DNA of 11,736 nucleotides from Irineochytrium annulatum (Eukaryota > Chytridiomycota > Chytridiomycetes > Chytridiales > Chytridiaceae). Positions 1-8,022 of the stretch are shown piece after piece; positions within the stretch are counted from its first letter, which is position 1, and each line of letters begins with the position of its first letter. The DNA lies in contig JADGJL010000949.1 in NCBI GenBank assembly GCA_027600665.1, forward strand, positions 1 through 11,736. The letters are read 5' to 3'. The notes under the pieces are model-generated. The model saw nothing but the letters and a program-made list of their open reading frames with translations, made no database searches and was not told the DNA's origin. A program made the translations under genes and the position numbers.

Positions 1-2
1 CT

Positions 3-338
3 GCCGCACCCGCTGCCGCACCCGCCGCTGCTCCCGCCGCCGCCGGCGCCCCCGCCGCCGCGCCGGACGTGCAGGCAACCGCGAACGACCCCCTCGGAGC
101 CCTCAAGGCCTTCCAAGTCGCTCAGGCTGCAGCCCAGGCCCAGGCCCAGGCGGCGGCGCAGCAGGCGGCCGCCGACGCTCAGGCTCAGGCGCAGGCGGCG
201 ATGGACGCTCAGGCGGCGGCTATGGCTCAGGCGTCGGCGAACGCTCAGGCGCAGGCTTTGGCGCAGCTTCAGGCCGCGCAGGCGGCGGCGGATGCTCAGG
301 CTGCGGCTTGGGCGCAGCAGTTTGCGAGGAGGAGGTAG
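3..338 (+). CDS. Ala/Gln/Pro-rich protein, C-terminal fragment (5' cut by window edge)
   Basis: The frame is open from base 3 to a TAG stop at 336-338, with no need for a start inside the window, so this is taken as the end of a longer gene. The first ~20 residues are an Ala/Pro low-complexity run. They are followed by a short ordinary stretch (DVQATANDPLGALKAFQ) and then about 80 residues of Ala and Gln with regular AQAQA and DAQA steps, ending in FARRR. The DNA shows the same repetition as copies of GCTCAGGCGCAGGC-like units. Such Ala/Gln runs are predicted helical or coiled-coil-like and often sit in transcriptional or cytoskeletal proteins, but no domain can be named. The strongly coding-like GC3 pattern and the sharp change to T-rich DNA right after the stop support a real gene end. 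Function unknown. Confidence 0.6.
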   Translation, partial: AAPAAAPAAAPAAAGAPAAAPDVQATANDPLGALKAFQVAQAAAQAQAQAAAQQAAADAQAQAQAAMDAQAAAMAQASANAQAQALAQLQAAQAAADAQAAAWAQQFARRR

Positions 339-860
339 AGGGTTTTGCGAGTCTGATGAACCTTGGTAGTTCTTATGTTTCTCTCCTGCTGTAGTTTTCT
401 TTTTTACTCGCGTTCTCTTTGGGCCCTTAATGTTTTCCTTTTCTTTGCGCTCTTTCTTCCATTCAAACGCAAAGTAATCCTTCTCTGTGTACACCTTCTT
501 TTTTTTTTTTTTTGTTTTTCTCTTCGCTCTACTTTACACAGACATGTTCTTCTCTTTTCTCTCTTTCTTCATCATGCATAGTGTCTTTGTATCATTTCTA
601 CGACTTACCTCCCCTCTTCCTCTTTGCAAGACCGTTCTATGTTTTTGTCGCATACCATGTTCTCGCGCACACACCCCTTTTGTCTTTTGGCTTTGGCTTT
701 GTAAGATCGTGTATCATCTATCTGCTCATGCACTCTCCTTCTGTTATTCCTTCTCGATGGACCGTAGCATTTTTTTTCCTTTTTCTTCCTTCGATATCCC
801 GCAAATAAACAACTGCACAAAAGAAAAACGTGCCCCAGCGACTACTCTACATTATTACCA
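339..860 (+). other. Pyrimidine-rich 3' flank of the Ala/Gln-rich gene
   Basis: No credible gene is seen here. The plus strand is dominated by T and C, with many TTTTCTTT-like runs and an uninterrupted run of 15 T at 499-513. Open frames in this stretch encode only Phe/Leu/Ser/Cys-rich low-complexity peptides and are taken as products of the skew. An AATAAA hexamer lies at 804-809, but it is ~465 bp from the stop codon and may be chance. The region probably holds the 3' UTR and termination zone of the upstream gene plus the distal promoter of the Frizzled-like gene. Confidence 0.5.
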
Positions 861-890
861 AATAGTTGCGTCGCACACTGCCGGTCGGCC

Positions 891-926
891 ATGACGCCCG
901 ACCAACCGGGGATGGCTGGGCTTTGA
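891..926 (+). promoter_or_regulatory. Possible upstream ORF in the leader of the Frizzled-like gene
   Basis: An ATG at 891 opens an 11-codon frame (MTPDQPGMAGL) closed by TGA at 924-926, 127 bp before the chosen receptor start and out of frame with it. The bases around the ATG can pair (GGTCGG near 883-888 with CCGACC near 898-903). If transcription starts upstream of 891, this could reduce translation of the receptor. The transcription start is unknown, so the call is tentative. Confidence 0.25.
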
Positions 927-1052
927 AACCGCGGACGCGATCAAGCCGTCAAATCAATCTCAACCCCGATGGCCGGCGCCACTCGACAGCCGCCGACGCC
1001 ACCACAGGGCCGCGGGGACGGCCGGGGGACGCCAGGGAGACCTCGGCGAAGA

Positions 1053-3566
1053 ATGGACCGGATTTTGTCTGCCGGGATCGTAGCCAGCCTCCTGGGCCGT
1101 GTTCGAGCTGGTGGGTGTAATGCATTGCCCAGGCCAGCGGCATTGAATCCTAACCATCATTGTACTTTAGAGTGCGCGGCCTACAACCTGACCCTCTGCT
1201 CCGGAATCGTCTCGTGGGACGTGGACACGGACGCCGCCGTCGCGGCAGAAGCCGAGGTCTCTTTGCTGCTGTCCGCTGGCTGGTTCGGCACGCTAGACGC
1301 CTACGACCCTCCGTGCACTTCGGCATGGCGGTCGTGGATATGCACCGACAAGTTCAGGGACTGCCGAATACCAGGTCAGTGTTGCCATTTACTTGCCTTC
1401 ACTTATTTTCGGTCTGACGCTGGACGCCAGTCAACGCGACATCCCCGCTCCGGCCTTGCGGGTCCACGTGCAACTCGTTCCTCTCCGCCTGCAACACAAC
1501 GCTCACACCGACCTTTCAATCTCTCGCCCTTATCGATTGCAACCCAATCGCATCCCCTCCACCCTGCTACGGCCCAGCACCATCCATCTCCCCACCTCCA
1601 CGACATCCGCCATCCTGTCCATCCCCATTCCTTCCGCGTCCCGCAAATCTCTCTTCCACAGCCTCAGCCTACTGCCTCCCCTCCACCTCCCCGCGCTCCT
1701 GCTGCCTCCCATGCCCTGCCTTCGAGACCTTCTACAAGCCCAACCTCTTCTCACGCGTCTACGCTCGCCTGCTGGCCATGCGAATCGTCTCCGTCGTGCT
1801 CGCGGTCGCGCTGTTCGCTTCTTACCTGATCCTGCCGGGGAAGCGGAGGCATCCGGGTGTGCTGGTGCTTTTTTTGAGCTTTGCGATTGTGGCGTTTCAG
1901 ATCACGAGCCTGTTCTTGTACTTTGGGGATCGGGCGGAGCTGATGTGCGCTTACGGTGGGCATGGGGAGATGGGTGGCATGGCGTATGCTCGGCAAGGGG
2001 ATAATCTGGCGTGTGGGATACAGGGAGGCATGTATATCTTCTTTAGCACGTCGATTTTGCTGTGGATTTTGATGCTGATTTTGAATCTGCACGTCGTAAG
2101 TTTTTCTTTTGCTTCCTCTCGAAGCCGGCGTCATTGTTGTTAAGTTTTTTTCCTTTCATCGTAGCAAGCGGTTTGGAACTCGACCATGATTTCACGCTTC
2201 TATCCCTTAATTCACCTCCTCTGCTGGGGCCTCCCGACATCTCTCGCGGCCCTCGCCGTCGCCTCGGGCCGCATCTCCTATTCCTACGGCACCTCCTGCC
2301 TTCTGGACCCCTCCGCCGCCAACATGCTCGTCTTCCTCCCGCTCGCAACTCTCATCGTTCCCGCCATTCTCATCCACCTCGCCACGACCGGTTGGATCGC
2401 GTGGAGGTCTATCCGGGATCGTCGGGGGGCAGCGCCGGATGTGGGGGCTGAGGCGGCGGTGGCGGCGGCGACGGTGAAGGCGAACCCGCAGGTGGTTGTG
2501 ACGCCAGATTGGGCGTCGGGAACGACCGTGGCGTCGTCGTCGGTGGCCAGGAGGTCGTCGCATACCTCTGTGACGGTGCTGAGGCCGAGCGTGGACGTGC
2601 ATAGGGGTGCGGTCAGCATGGACGCGGTGAGGCCGCCGCGCGGTGTCGGGGCTGCTGGTAGCGTCGACTTCGGGCGGAGGAAGAAGGTTCAGGCGATAAC
2701 GCCGCAGAGCGAGGTGAAGATCGTTGGGGTGTGGTCGGTGCAAGGGAGGATTGTCGTCATGGGTGTAGGCGTTGTTGTCATCATGCTGGCGGTTTGGGTG
2801 CGTATATTCGTCGAGTTCCCATTGCTGTTACCTTAATGGTTCGCTAAACGTGCCCTCGTAGATGACGTACAATGTCGACATCCGCCAGCTGACAGCGGTC
2901 GCCCGCAATCTTTCCTCTCCGCCTACGCTACAGCCCTTTCACCCTCTCGAGACTTGGGTCGCCTGCATGATGGGCACTTCCCTACCAAACACCACAATCA
3001 CAAATGTCACATCGTCGGCGTCTCGACAGGACGAATGCTACGGTATCCTAGCCTCGACCGTCCCCCCACCTTGGCGCGCCCTGGCCATGGAGGCCGTCGT
3101 GTCCCTGCCCGGCACGATGGCGTTCATTATCTTCTTCCTCAACTCCGCCTTGCTCCGTGAGTGGGCCGATCTGCTCGGCTGCTGTCGCGGACGAGTGCTG
3201 GGCAAAGACGGATCTGGACAAGCTAACGTGACCGGACGGGCTCGCGGTGGCACGGGTGGCACGGATACAACCGCGGGGGATGATGTGACGTCGGTGGCGA
3301 ATGTCGGGCGTCTAGGGCTAGATGACGATGATGGCGGTGATGAGGGATGGAATTCCGACGGCGCATATAGCTCATGGACGTCCTCGGGCGTTCGCGGACC
3401 CGCTGGCACAGGCGCTGTGGGGCTAAGGGACCGGAGACGGAGGAGCAGAGATGGGCCGGATGGGGTGTTGGGGGTCGGTGAGGGCATTCAAATGGTGGAT
3501 TTAAAGGATTCGAAGATGAGGTGGTCCGCTGGCTCATCAAGGCTGGACGGATTTCGATTCTTTTAG
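1053..3566 (+). CDS. Frizzled-like seven-transmembrane receptor with N-terminal cysteine-rich domain
   Basis: Proposed exons are 1053-1110, 1171-1374, 1431-2095, 2165-2797 and 2862-3566, giving 754 residues. Introns are 60, 56, 69 and 64 bp with GT/AG ends; the first has a CTAAC branch site. Residues 1-19 form a signal peptide ending RVRA. A Frizzled-type cysteine-rich domain follows, with Cys at 21, 29, 68, 77, 84, 97, 101, 108 and 124; typical pieces are CAAYNLTLCSGIV and PCGSTCNSFLSAC. A Pro-rich linker leads to CCLPCPAF just before the membrane. Hydrophobic helices lie near 204-223, 229-252, 286-308, 322-343, 361-389, 504-521 and 592-618. The TM5-TM6 loop is long (~115 residues). The TM6-TM7 loop has Cys and N-glycosylation sites (NTT, NVT). 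The C-tail is ~135 residues, Gly/Asp/Arg-rich, without the animal KTxxxW Dishevelled motif. This is a class F-type plasma-membrane receptor; ligand and effectors are unknown, since fungi lack Wnt. An in-frame ATG at 969 would add 28 Arg/Pro-rich residues before the signal peptide, so 1053 is preferred. Confidence 0.85.
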
Positions 3567-3888
3567 ATACAGAGAAATACAATAGAGCGATTGCCAAGCG
3601 ATAACAGTTTATAAACTTCAGCGATATTTTGTATTAGGGGATCTCGACGACGTCGCACCAGCAATAATTGCCGATTTATATATGCCTTGTATTTCAGGAT
3701 TTACTCTATTACCAATGTAAATAATGCCGGGTAATGGAATCATGCTAGGCTGGTGAAACGAATAAAAGCCTACGGGACTATGACCGCCAGTCCGAGTACA
3801 AGATAAACGAAATGAAAGAAACGCGAATAAGAAATGCGAGCCGCAGCGAAAACGCGCAATCGATGAAAGCGATCCTCCGCGGAACCCT
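3567..3888. other. Convergent intergenic spacer between two receptor genes
   Basis: This 322-bp stretch separates the stop of the plus-strand Frizzled-like gene from the stop of the minus-strand LRR-SAM gene. It is clearly richer in A and T than the flanking exons. An AATAAA at 3761-3766 on the plus strand could serve the Frizzled-like transcript. Next to the minus-strand stop the plus strand is A-rich (about 3800-3880), so that gene too has a T-rich 3' flank on its own sense strand. A 105-residue frame on the minus strand (3618-3935) has no recognisable features and overlaps the real last exon in another frame, so it is not called. Confidence 0.5.
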
Positions 3889-6243
3889 TTACGAAGCGTG
3901 CTGGTATGGCGGCGGAGGCGCCTCGTCGCCCGCATGCGCCTGGGGCCGCGAAGCCGACCCCTGACCGCGCCCGCCGGCGTCCTCGAGCCCGTGCACGAGC
4001 GACATGAACGCGTTTCGCGCGCTGACGGACGTGAGCCCGAGTGTCCCCTCCATAGCTGCGTCCGTCAGGGTGAGGAGCGTCGCGCCGCCGATCGCATTTG
4101 CTGTGTCCAGTGTAAGAAATTAGTGGGGTTCGCTAAAACGAGAAGGCAAATCTAAAGCTTGCCCGAAGCTTGAATGTTACCTCGTACAGCCTCAGCGACG
4201 GCCGGGCTGTAGTGAATCTCCTGCAGCCACTCGGCCACGTCGTCCGCCGTCCAACGGGCCACGGCCCGTGACTCCCGCCCTAGCCGCGACGCGCTCCCAG
4301 CGGCGCCGGCCGCCGCCGACCCCGTCGAGGATGATCCATCGCCCTCGAAGGACCCAGGGACCACCGAAATCCGGGGGGGCGGGATCGGAGGCCTGGCGCG
4401 ATCGGCGGCAGACATCGTCGCCCCGTGTTCTTTCTCAACGTGCGGTCTCGGCAGCGACGCCGACGGTGCACCGTTCACTTCGTTTTCCTCGAGCCCGCGT
4501 ACGAGAGCCCGGAACACGTCCCGCGCGCCGGCGGACGCGAGCCCGAGCGTCCCTTCCATTGTCTCGTCCGTGAGTGTACGAATCTTCGCGCCGTCGATCC
4601 CATTATCTGGTACCGATAAAAAGAAGCCAGAACATTTAGATCGAAAACAGCGCGCGACCCCCAAAGACAAGTTACCTCGTATGGCCTGAGCCACGGCGGC
4701 GTTGTACTGCACCTCCACGAGCCACTCCGCGACGTCGTCGGCCGACCAAAGTGCGACCTTGCGCGACTTGCGTCCAGGCACCGCGCCACCCGTAAAGCAA
4801 GCCGCCGCCACCACCGCGGTTGCCCCCGACGATGAGGAACCGACGCCCTCTACGGACGGAGCGATCATCACCGCGCGGACGATCCGGAGGGGCGGGACGG
4901 GCGGCAGGTCGGCCTCCGCCAATGCCACCGACGCCCCGTCTTCCTTCGTGCGCTTCTCGTCGGCCGCCGTCGCGGGAATTCCCTGAAAAAAACCCTTTTC
5001 CATTGACGACGATCGTGCGGCGAGCGGTTTGGCCGCGAGCGTCGCGGGAGCATCCTTGATGATGGCCTGGGACGCATTCTCAGACCGCAATGCCGACGCG
5101 TGTGGTGGCACATAGGGCGCACTGCGAAACTCCATCTCCATGGCGGAAATCGCGGTCTTCCGCTGGTTCGCCCGCCGTGTTCGAAGCAATATCAAGCCCG
5201 CGATCACGGCTCCAAGGACGGCAACGGCGGCCGTTGTCACGCCGGCGATGAGGGCCACCGGCGGCTGTGGGGCGAAGGTGGCAGCGGCGGTGGAGGTGGG
5301 GGCGTTTGAGGCGGCGGTCGATGGGAACGCCTCGGTGTCCGCTGCGGTGGTTGATATCGTAGACGGGAAAGGCGTGTTTGTTTTCACGCTAGAAGACGTG
5401 ACTGGGATAGTTGTTGTGGATGTTGATGTGGTAGAACTGCTGGTTGTGATGAGCGTCAGGCTACTCGACGTCGACGGGACGACGGGCGTAGGAATGGCGC
5501 CCGTGCACCCCGCCTCTTGATGTGGCAAGAACTTGGCGACGAAAGCAGGATCCCCCTGAAGGCATTGATTATAGTCCAAATCACTTTGCGGTTGGAGGTA
5601 TATGAGAAGGGTGAAAAGAGAGGATAAGGTCACGGAGGGTCTAGCAAATAAAAATTATTACCAGGCCGCGGGTTTGGATTCACACAGATTCTGAATGGCC
5701 GGCGGGACTACACCCGTCAGGAAATTGTTGCTCACAATCAATTGCTGAAGTGAGCTCGGCAGGCTTGCGGGGATGCTCCCGGTCAGCTGGTTGCTAGGCA
5801 GGTCGAGCTCCAGAAGCGAGCTTGGCAAATTCGCGGGGATGCTGCCGGACAAGGAACCGATGGAGAGGGCGAGGTACATAAGTGAGCTTGGCCAGCCCGT
5901 GGCGGGCAATTCGCCAGCGAGACCGATCCCAGAGAACGTTCTGCGACATGTCAGAGCAATGTCTGAAGGCCAACATCTTTCCAACTCACATGCCGATCAC
6001 GGTGCTATTGGCGGCATCGCACTTGACTCGAGCACCCGTCGCCCTCGCAGCCTGCGAAACATACACCCAGCCGCAGCATGACGAAGGGGCGGCCAGGGCG
6101 GGGTTTGCCATCGCGGCGAGCCGGGCCACGAACTGGCAGTCGGCGGGCTGGAAGAGGGACATCGGCGTGGCCAGCGCGTTGGGAGAACGAAGCGAGCACA
6201 AGCGACTTTGACTTTTACACGAAGTGCAGAGCCACCATCGCAT
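3889..6243 (-). CDS. LRR ectodomain, single TM, tandem SAM-domain receptor-like protein
   Basis: Proposed exons in transcript order are 6243-5990, 5940-5662, 5583-4676, 4606-4181 and 4100-3889, ending in TAA; introns are 49, 78, 69 and 80 bp and the product is ~692 residues. Residues ~30-85 resemble an LRR N-cap (DCQFVARLAAM, paired Cys, VKCDAANSTVIG). Three 22-residue leucine-rich repeats follow at 105-170 (pattern LxxLxLxxNxLxGSIPAxLPSS). A Cys-containing C-cap (178-203) and a Ser/Thr/Pro stalk (~207-285) come next. One TM helix lies at 286-311 and is followed by RTRR, so the C-terminal half should be cytoplasmic. It carries two SAM domains (457-520 and 599-663), each preceded by a PxPPxR motif. 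The tail ends in a PPxY motif (685-688). SAM domains usually self-associate or recruit signalling proteins. No kinase domain is present. The start is the weakest part: the ATG at 6243 gives Cys/Arg-rich residues rather than a clear signal peptide, so the first exon may be wrong. Confidence 0.75.
3982..4394 (-). repeat. Linker-SAM module, copy 2 (C-terminal)
   Basis: This copy spans residues 552-662: a Pro motif (RPPIPPPRI), a Gly/Ser linker (EGDGSSSTGSA), GRESRAVARW, then the SAM core TADDVAEWLQEIHYSPAVAEAVR, interrupted by the 80-bp intron (4101-4180), then the second half with MEGTLGLTS. It matches copy 1 element by element, including intron position and phase, and so appears to be an internal tandem duplication. 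Confidence 0.75.
4488..4913 (-). repeat. Linker-SAM module, copy 1 (membrane-proximal)
   Basis: This copy spans residues 402-520: a Pro motif (LPPVPPLRI), a Gly/Ser linker (EGVGSSSSGATA), GRKSRKVALW, SAM core SADDVAEWLVEVQYNAAVAQ, the 69-bp intron (4607-4675) and the second half with METGL-type residues in the form MEGTLGLAS. The intron lies 24 residues after the first SAM Trp in phase 1, exactly as in copy 2. Confidence 0.75.
5685..5882 (-). repeat. Three leucine-rich repeats of 22 residues
   Basis: Three consecutive 66-bp units encode LRRs aligned on LxxLxLxxNxLxGxIPxxLPSS (residues 105-126, 127-148 and 149-170). The first two share GSIPA and LPSS and are also similar as DNA, which suggests recent unit duplication. 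The third is more diverged (SNNFLTGVVPPAIQN). Confidence 0.8.
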
Positions 6244-6390
6244 CGTCGTACCTGATCATCCTCGTCGGCGACGCCGGGATCACGGAACGATCGCGTCCAC
6301 CTTCGTCGACCTCGTCGACGGTTTTGTCGACGCCGGCCTCCTCCGATCGCGTTCATCAGCCAACGATCACGGCTAAAACACGGTGGCCAG
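6244..6390. promoter_or_regulatory. Divergent promoter with repeated palindromes
   Basis: This 147-bp space lies between the head-to-head starts of the LRR-SAM gene (minus) and the DEDDh gene (plus), so it probably carries both promoters. It holds three copies of the palindrome GTCGAC (6305-6310, 6314-6319, 6326-6331), the first two as TCGTCGAC nine bases apart. A 9-bp sequence, CGATCGCGT, occurs on both sides of this cluster (6288-6296 and 6344-6352). No clear TATA box is seen. If the LRR-SAM start lies further upstream, part of this space would be transcribed. Confidence 0.4.
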
Positions 6391-7873
6391 ATGTCGGCAA
6401 GGCCCAACAGCAAGTTCCACCAGCAGCAAGCCCCGAAGCCCTTCCGCCCAGCGCCAGCCCCGACTGGCCCGTTCTGGCGGCTTGACCAGCTCCACGACCA
6501 TGCCGTGTCCGCTCTCACTTCATCGCTACTCACCCCGCCTGTCACCCGGGAGGAGGCCATGCAACTCCTCGCGCCGTCCTTCGGCTTCATGCGTAATCAT
6601 ACGCCCGTCCCGTTGCTTGCTCGACTCAGTGCCGGACGAGGGAAAGTCGCGTTCGCGATGGGTGGGTTTGACGAGGGTCTTCTCTGGACGCGGTGCTCAC
6701 CTTTCTCTAATGCTAGGTGCGACGGCGGACGGCAGATGGGACTTCCTGGTGCCGCACAGCCTTGCCGTAAGCCTGCCCGCGCTCCTGACCTCGGACCTAA
6801 TCCCAGTCCTGGTAGCGCCCCGGTCACCTGTCACGATCCCCGCTCTCTCCGCGACCGGCCCTGTCCCCGCGGAAGCGTATGTGAGCGTGGTCGGATGCCT
6901 GGTCGAGAGCGAGGAAGATTACAAGCGGTGCACGAGGCACGTGGAGCGGGAGAGGAAACGGGCCGCGAGGGAGAAGGTTGCAGTTGAGGAGGGGCGGAGG
7001 TTTTCTAGGCTGCTGGCGAGAGCGAGAGAGCAGGCTGGTGGCGTGGGAGGGAGGTTCTTGGCGGTCGATGTGGAGAATTATGAGCATAACCAGGAGATCA
7101 TCTTGGAGATTGGGTGGTGAGTTCTTCATTGCTAGAGGCACCAAGACAGTCCATCGGTTGATAGTTTCTGTTGGTTTGGGTTGAATAGGAGCATTTATGA
7201 CACGGCCCGACCTCTGGAGCTTGTAACGAAGCACTACCTCATAGAGGAGAACCTCGACTTCGCAAACCGCGACTACGTCCCTGACAACCGCCACCGGTTT
7301 GCTTATGGCGTGACGAGCACGTTACCCGAGCGCGAAATTCTCATCCAATTGCTGGCCGACATCACCGGCACGGCCGCCAACAACCGCGTCGCTGCCGTCA
7401 TCGGCCACGCCATCTCGGGCGACGTCGCGGCCCTACGCGCCCTGGGCCTCACCATCACCTCTTTCGGCGACTCCTTGCCCTACACCGAAATTAAGCGCGA
7501 AACGTCCGCACCCGCACCAACCGCCCCTTCACACGACGACGACGGCGACGACGATAACCCCTATCCCGGCTGCCGCTTCGTGATTCCCTCTGAAGACCTC
7601 ACACCCCCGGGCTTGAACGCGCACACAGACGTGTTCGACACGGCGGACCTCGACATCTGCTTGCGCGGGCGCGCGCGAGGGGAGAGGGTATCGCTGAAGG
7701 ACGCGTGCGCGGCTCATGGCGTGAGGGAGAGGGTTGCGCTTCACAATGCGGGGAATGACGCGCATCTGACCATGTTGGCGTTTTTGGCGATGGTGAGGAA
7801 GGGAGGAGTAGAAGGGATTGTGTGTATAACGACGCCGAAGGAGGAGGACTTGCGGTATGAGAATTCGAGCTGA
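6391..7873 (+). CDS. Gfd2/YDR514C-like protein with DEDDh exonuclease (RNase H-like) fold
   Basis: Exons 6391-6661, 6717-7116 and 7189-7873 give 451 residues; introns are 55 and 72 bp (GTGGGT..CTAG and GTGAGT..ATAG). The joins restore AFAMGATADGRWDF and EIGWSIYDTARP. The N-terminal ~200 residues are a Pro/Gln leader, a mixed domain and a charged helical stretch (SEEDYKRCTRHVERERKRAA). The C-terminal half has the DEDDh motifs: D208 and E210 in AVDVENYE (motif I), GHAISGD with D302 (motif II), and H409-x4-D414 in HNAGNDAH (motif III). FDTADL at 373-378 and SLKDACAAHGV at 392-402 also fit. The HNAGNDA signature is characteristic of the fungal Gfd2/YDR514C-like family, whose exact role is poorly defined; yeast Gfd2 was linked genetically to the mRNA export factor Dbp5. 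All four metal-binding acids and the general-base His appear intact, so a 3'-5' exonuclease activity is plausible. An acidic insert (residues 340-346) lies between motifs II and III. Confidence 0.85.
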
Positions 7874-7988
7874 TAAGTGCATACGGTTGGAGGGAATTGA
7901 ACAAAGTTCGAAAGCAAGAGTTGGTAGAGCATGTTTGCAGCTGTGGGCTCTTGGAGATGCGCCAGAATTATTATAAGGACCTCGGAGT

Positions 7989-8022
7989 TGCCGTCTAGGT
8001 GTGGCCTGTTGCTTAGACGGCA
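7989..8022. repeat. Perfect 9-bp inverted repeat (hairpin)
   Basis: TGCCGTCTA at 7989-7997 and its exact reverse complement TAGACGGCA at 8014-8022 flank a 16-base loop. It lies ~115 bp downstream of the DEDDh stop codon, so it could be a stem-loop in that transcript's 3' UTR. No T-run follows the stem. Confidence 0.45.

Noticed and set aside
363..894. Three overlapping Phe/Leu/Cys-rich open frames
   Set aside because: They are produced by the T/C skew of this flank; several frames on the same strand look alike, and none has a domain.
969..1052. Earlier in-frame ATG at 969 for the Frizzled-like gene
   Set aside because: It would add 28 Arg/Pro/Gly-rich residues in front of a good signal peptide. 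The ATG at 1053 starts directly at that peptide.
2207..2743. 178-codon minus-strand frame rich in His, Arg and Pro
   Set aside because: Antisense to the fourth exon of the Frizzled-like gene, which encodes two TM helices and the intracellular loop. The composition is typical of shadow frames in GC-rich DNA.
3038..3487. 149-codon minus-strand frame rich in Ser and Pro
   Set aside because: Antisense to the last exon of the Frizzled-like gene (TM7 and tail); no motif seen.
5140..5520. 126-codon plus-strand frame rich in Val, Ala and Gly
   Set aside because: Antisense to the TM and Ser/Thr stalk of the LRR-SAM gene; the repeated Val/Ala is the complement of Ser/Thr/Ala codons.
7905..7985. tRNA-like stretch (AGTTGGTAGAGCATG resembles a D-arm)
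   Set aside because: No matching acceptor stem, anticodon arm or GGTTCGAATCC-type T-arm at the right distance.
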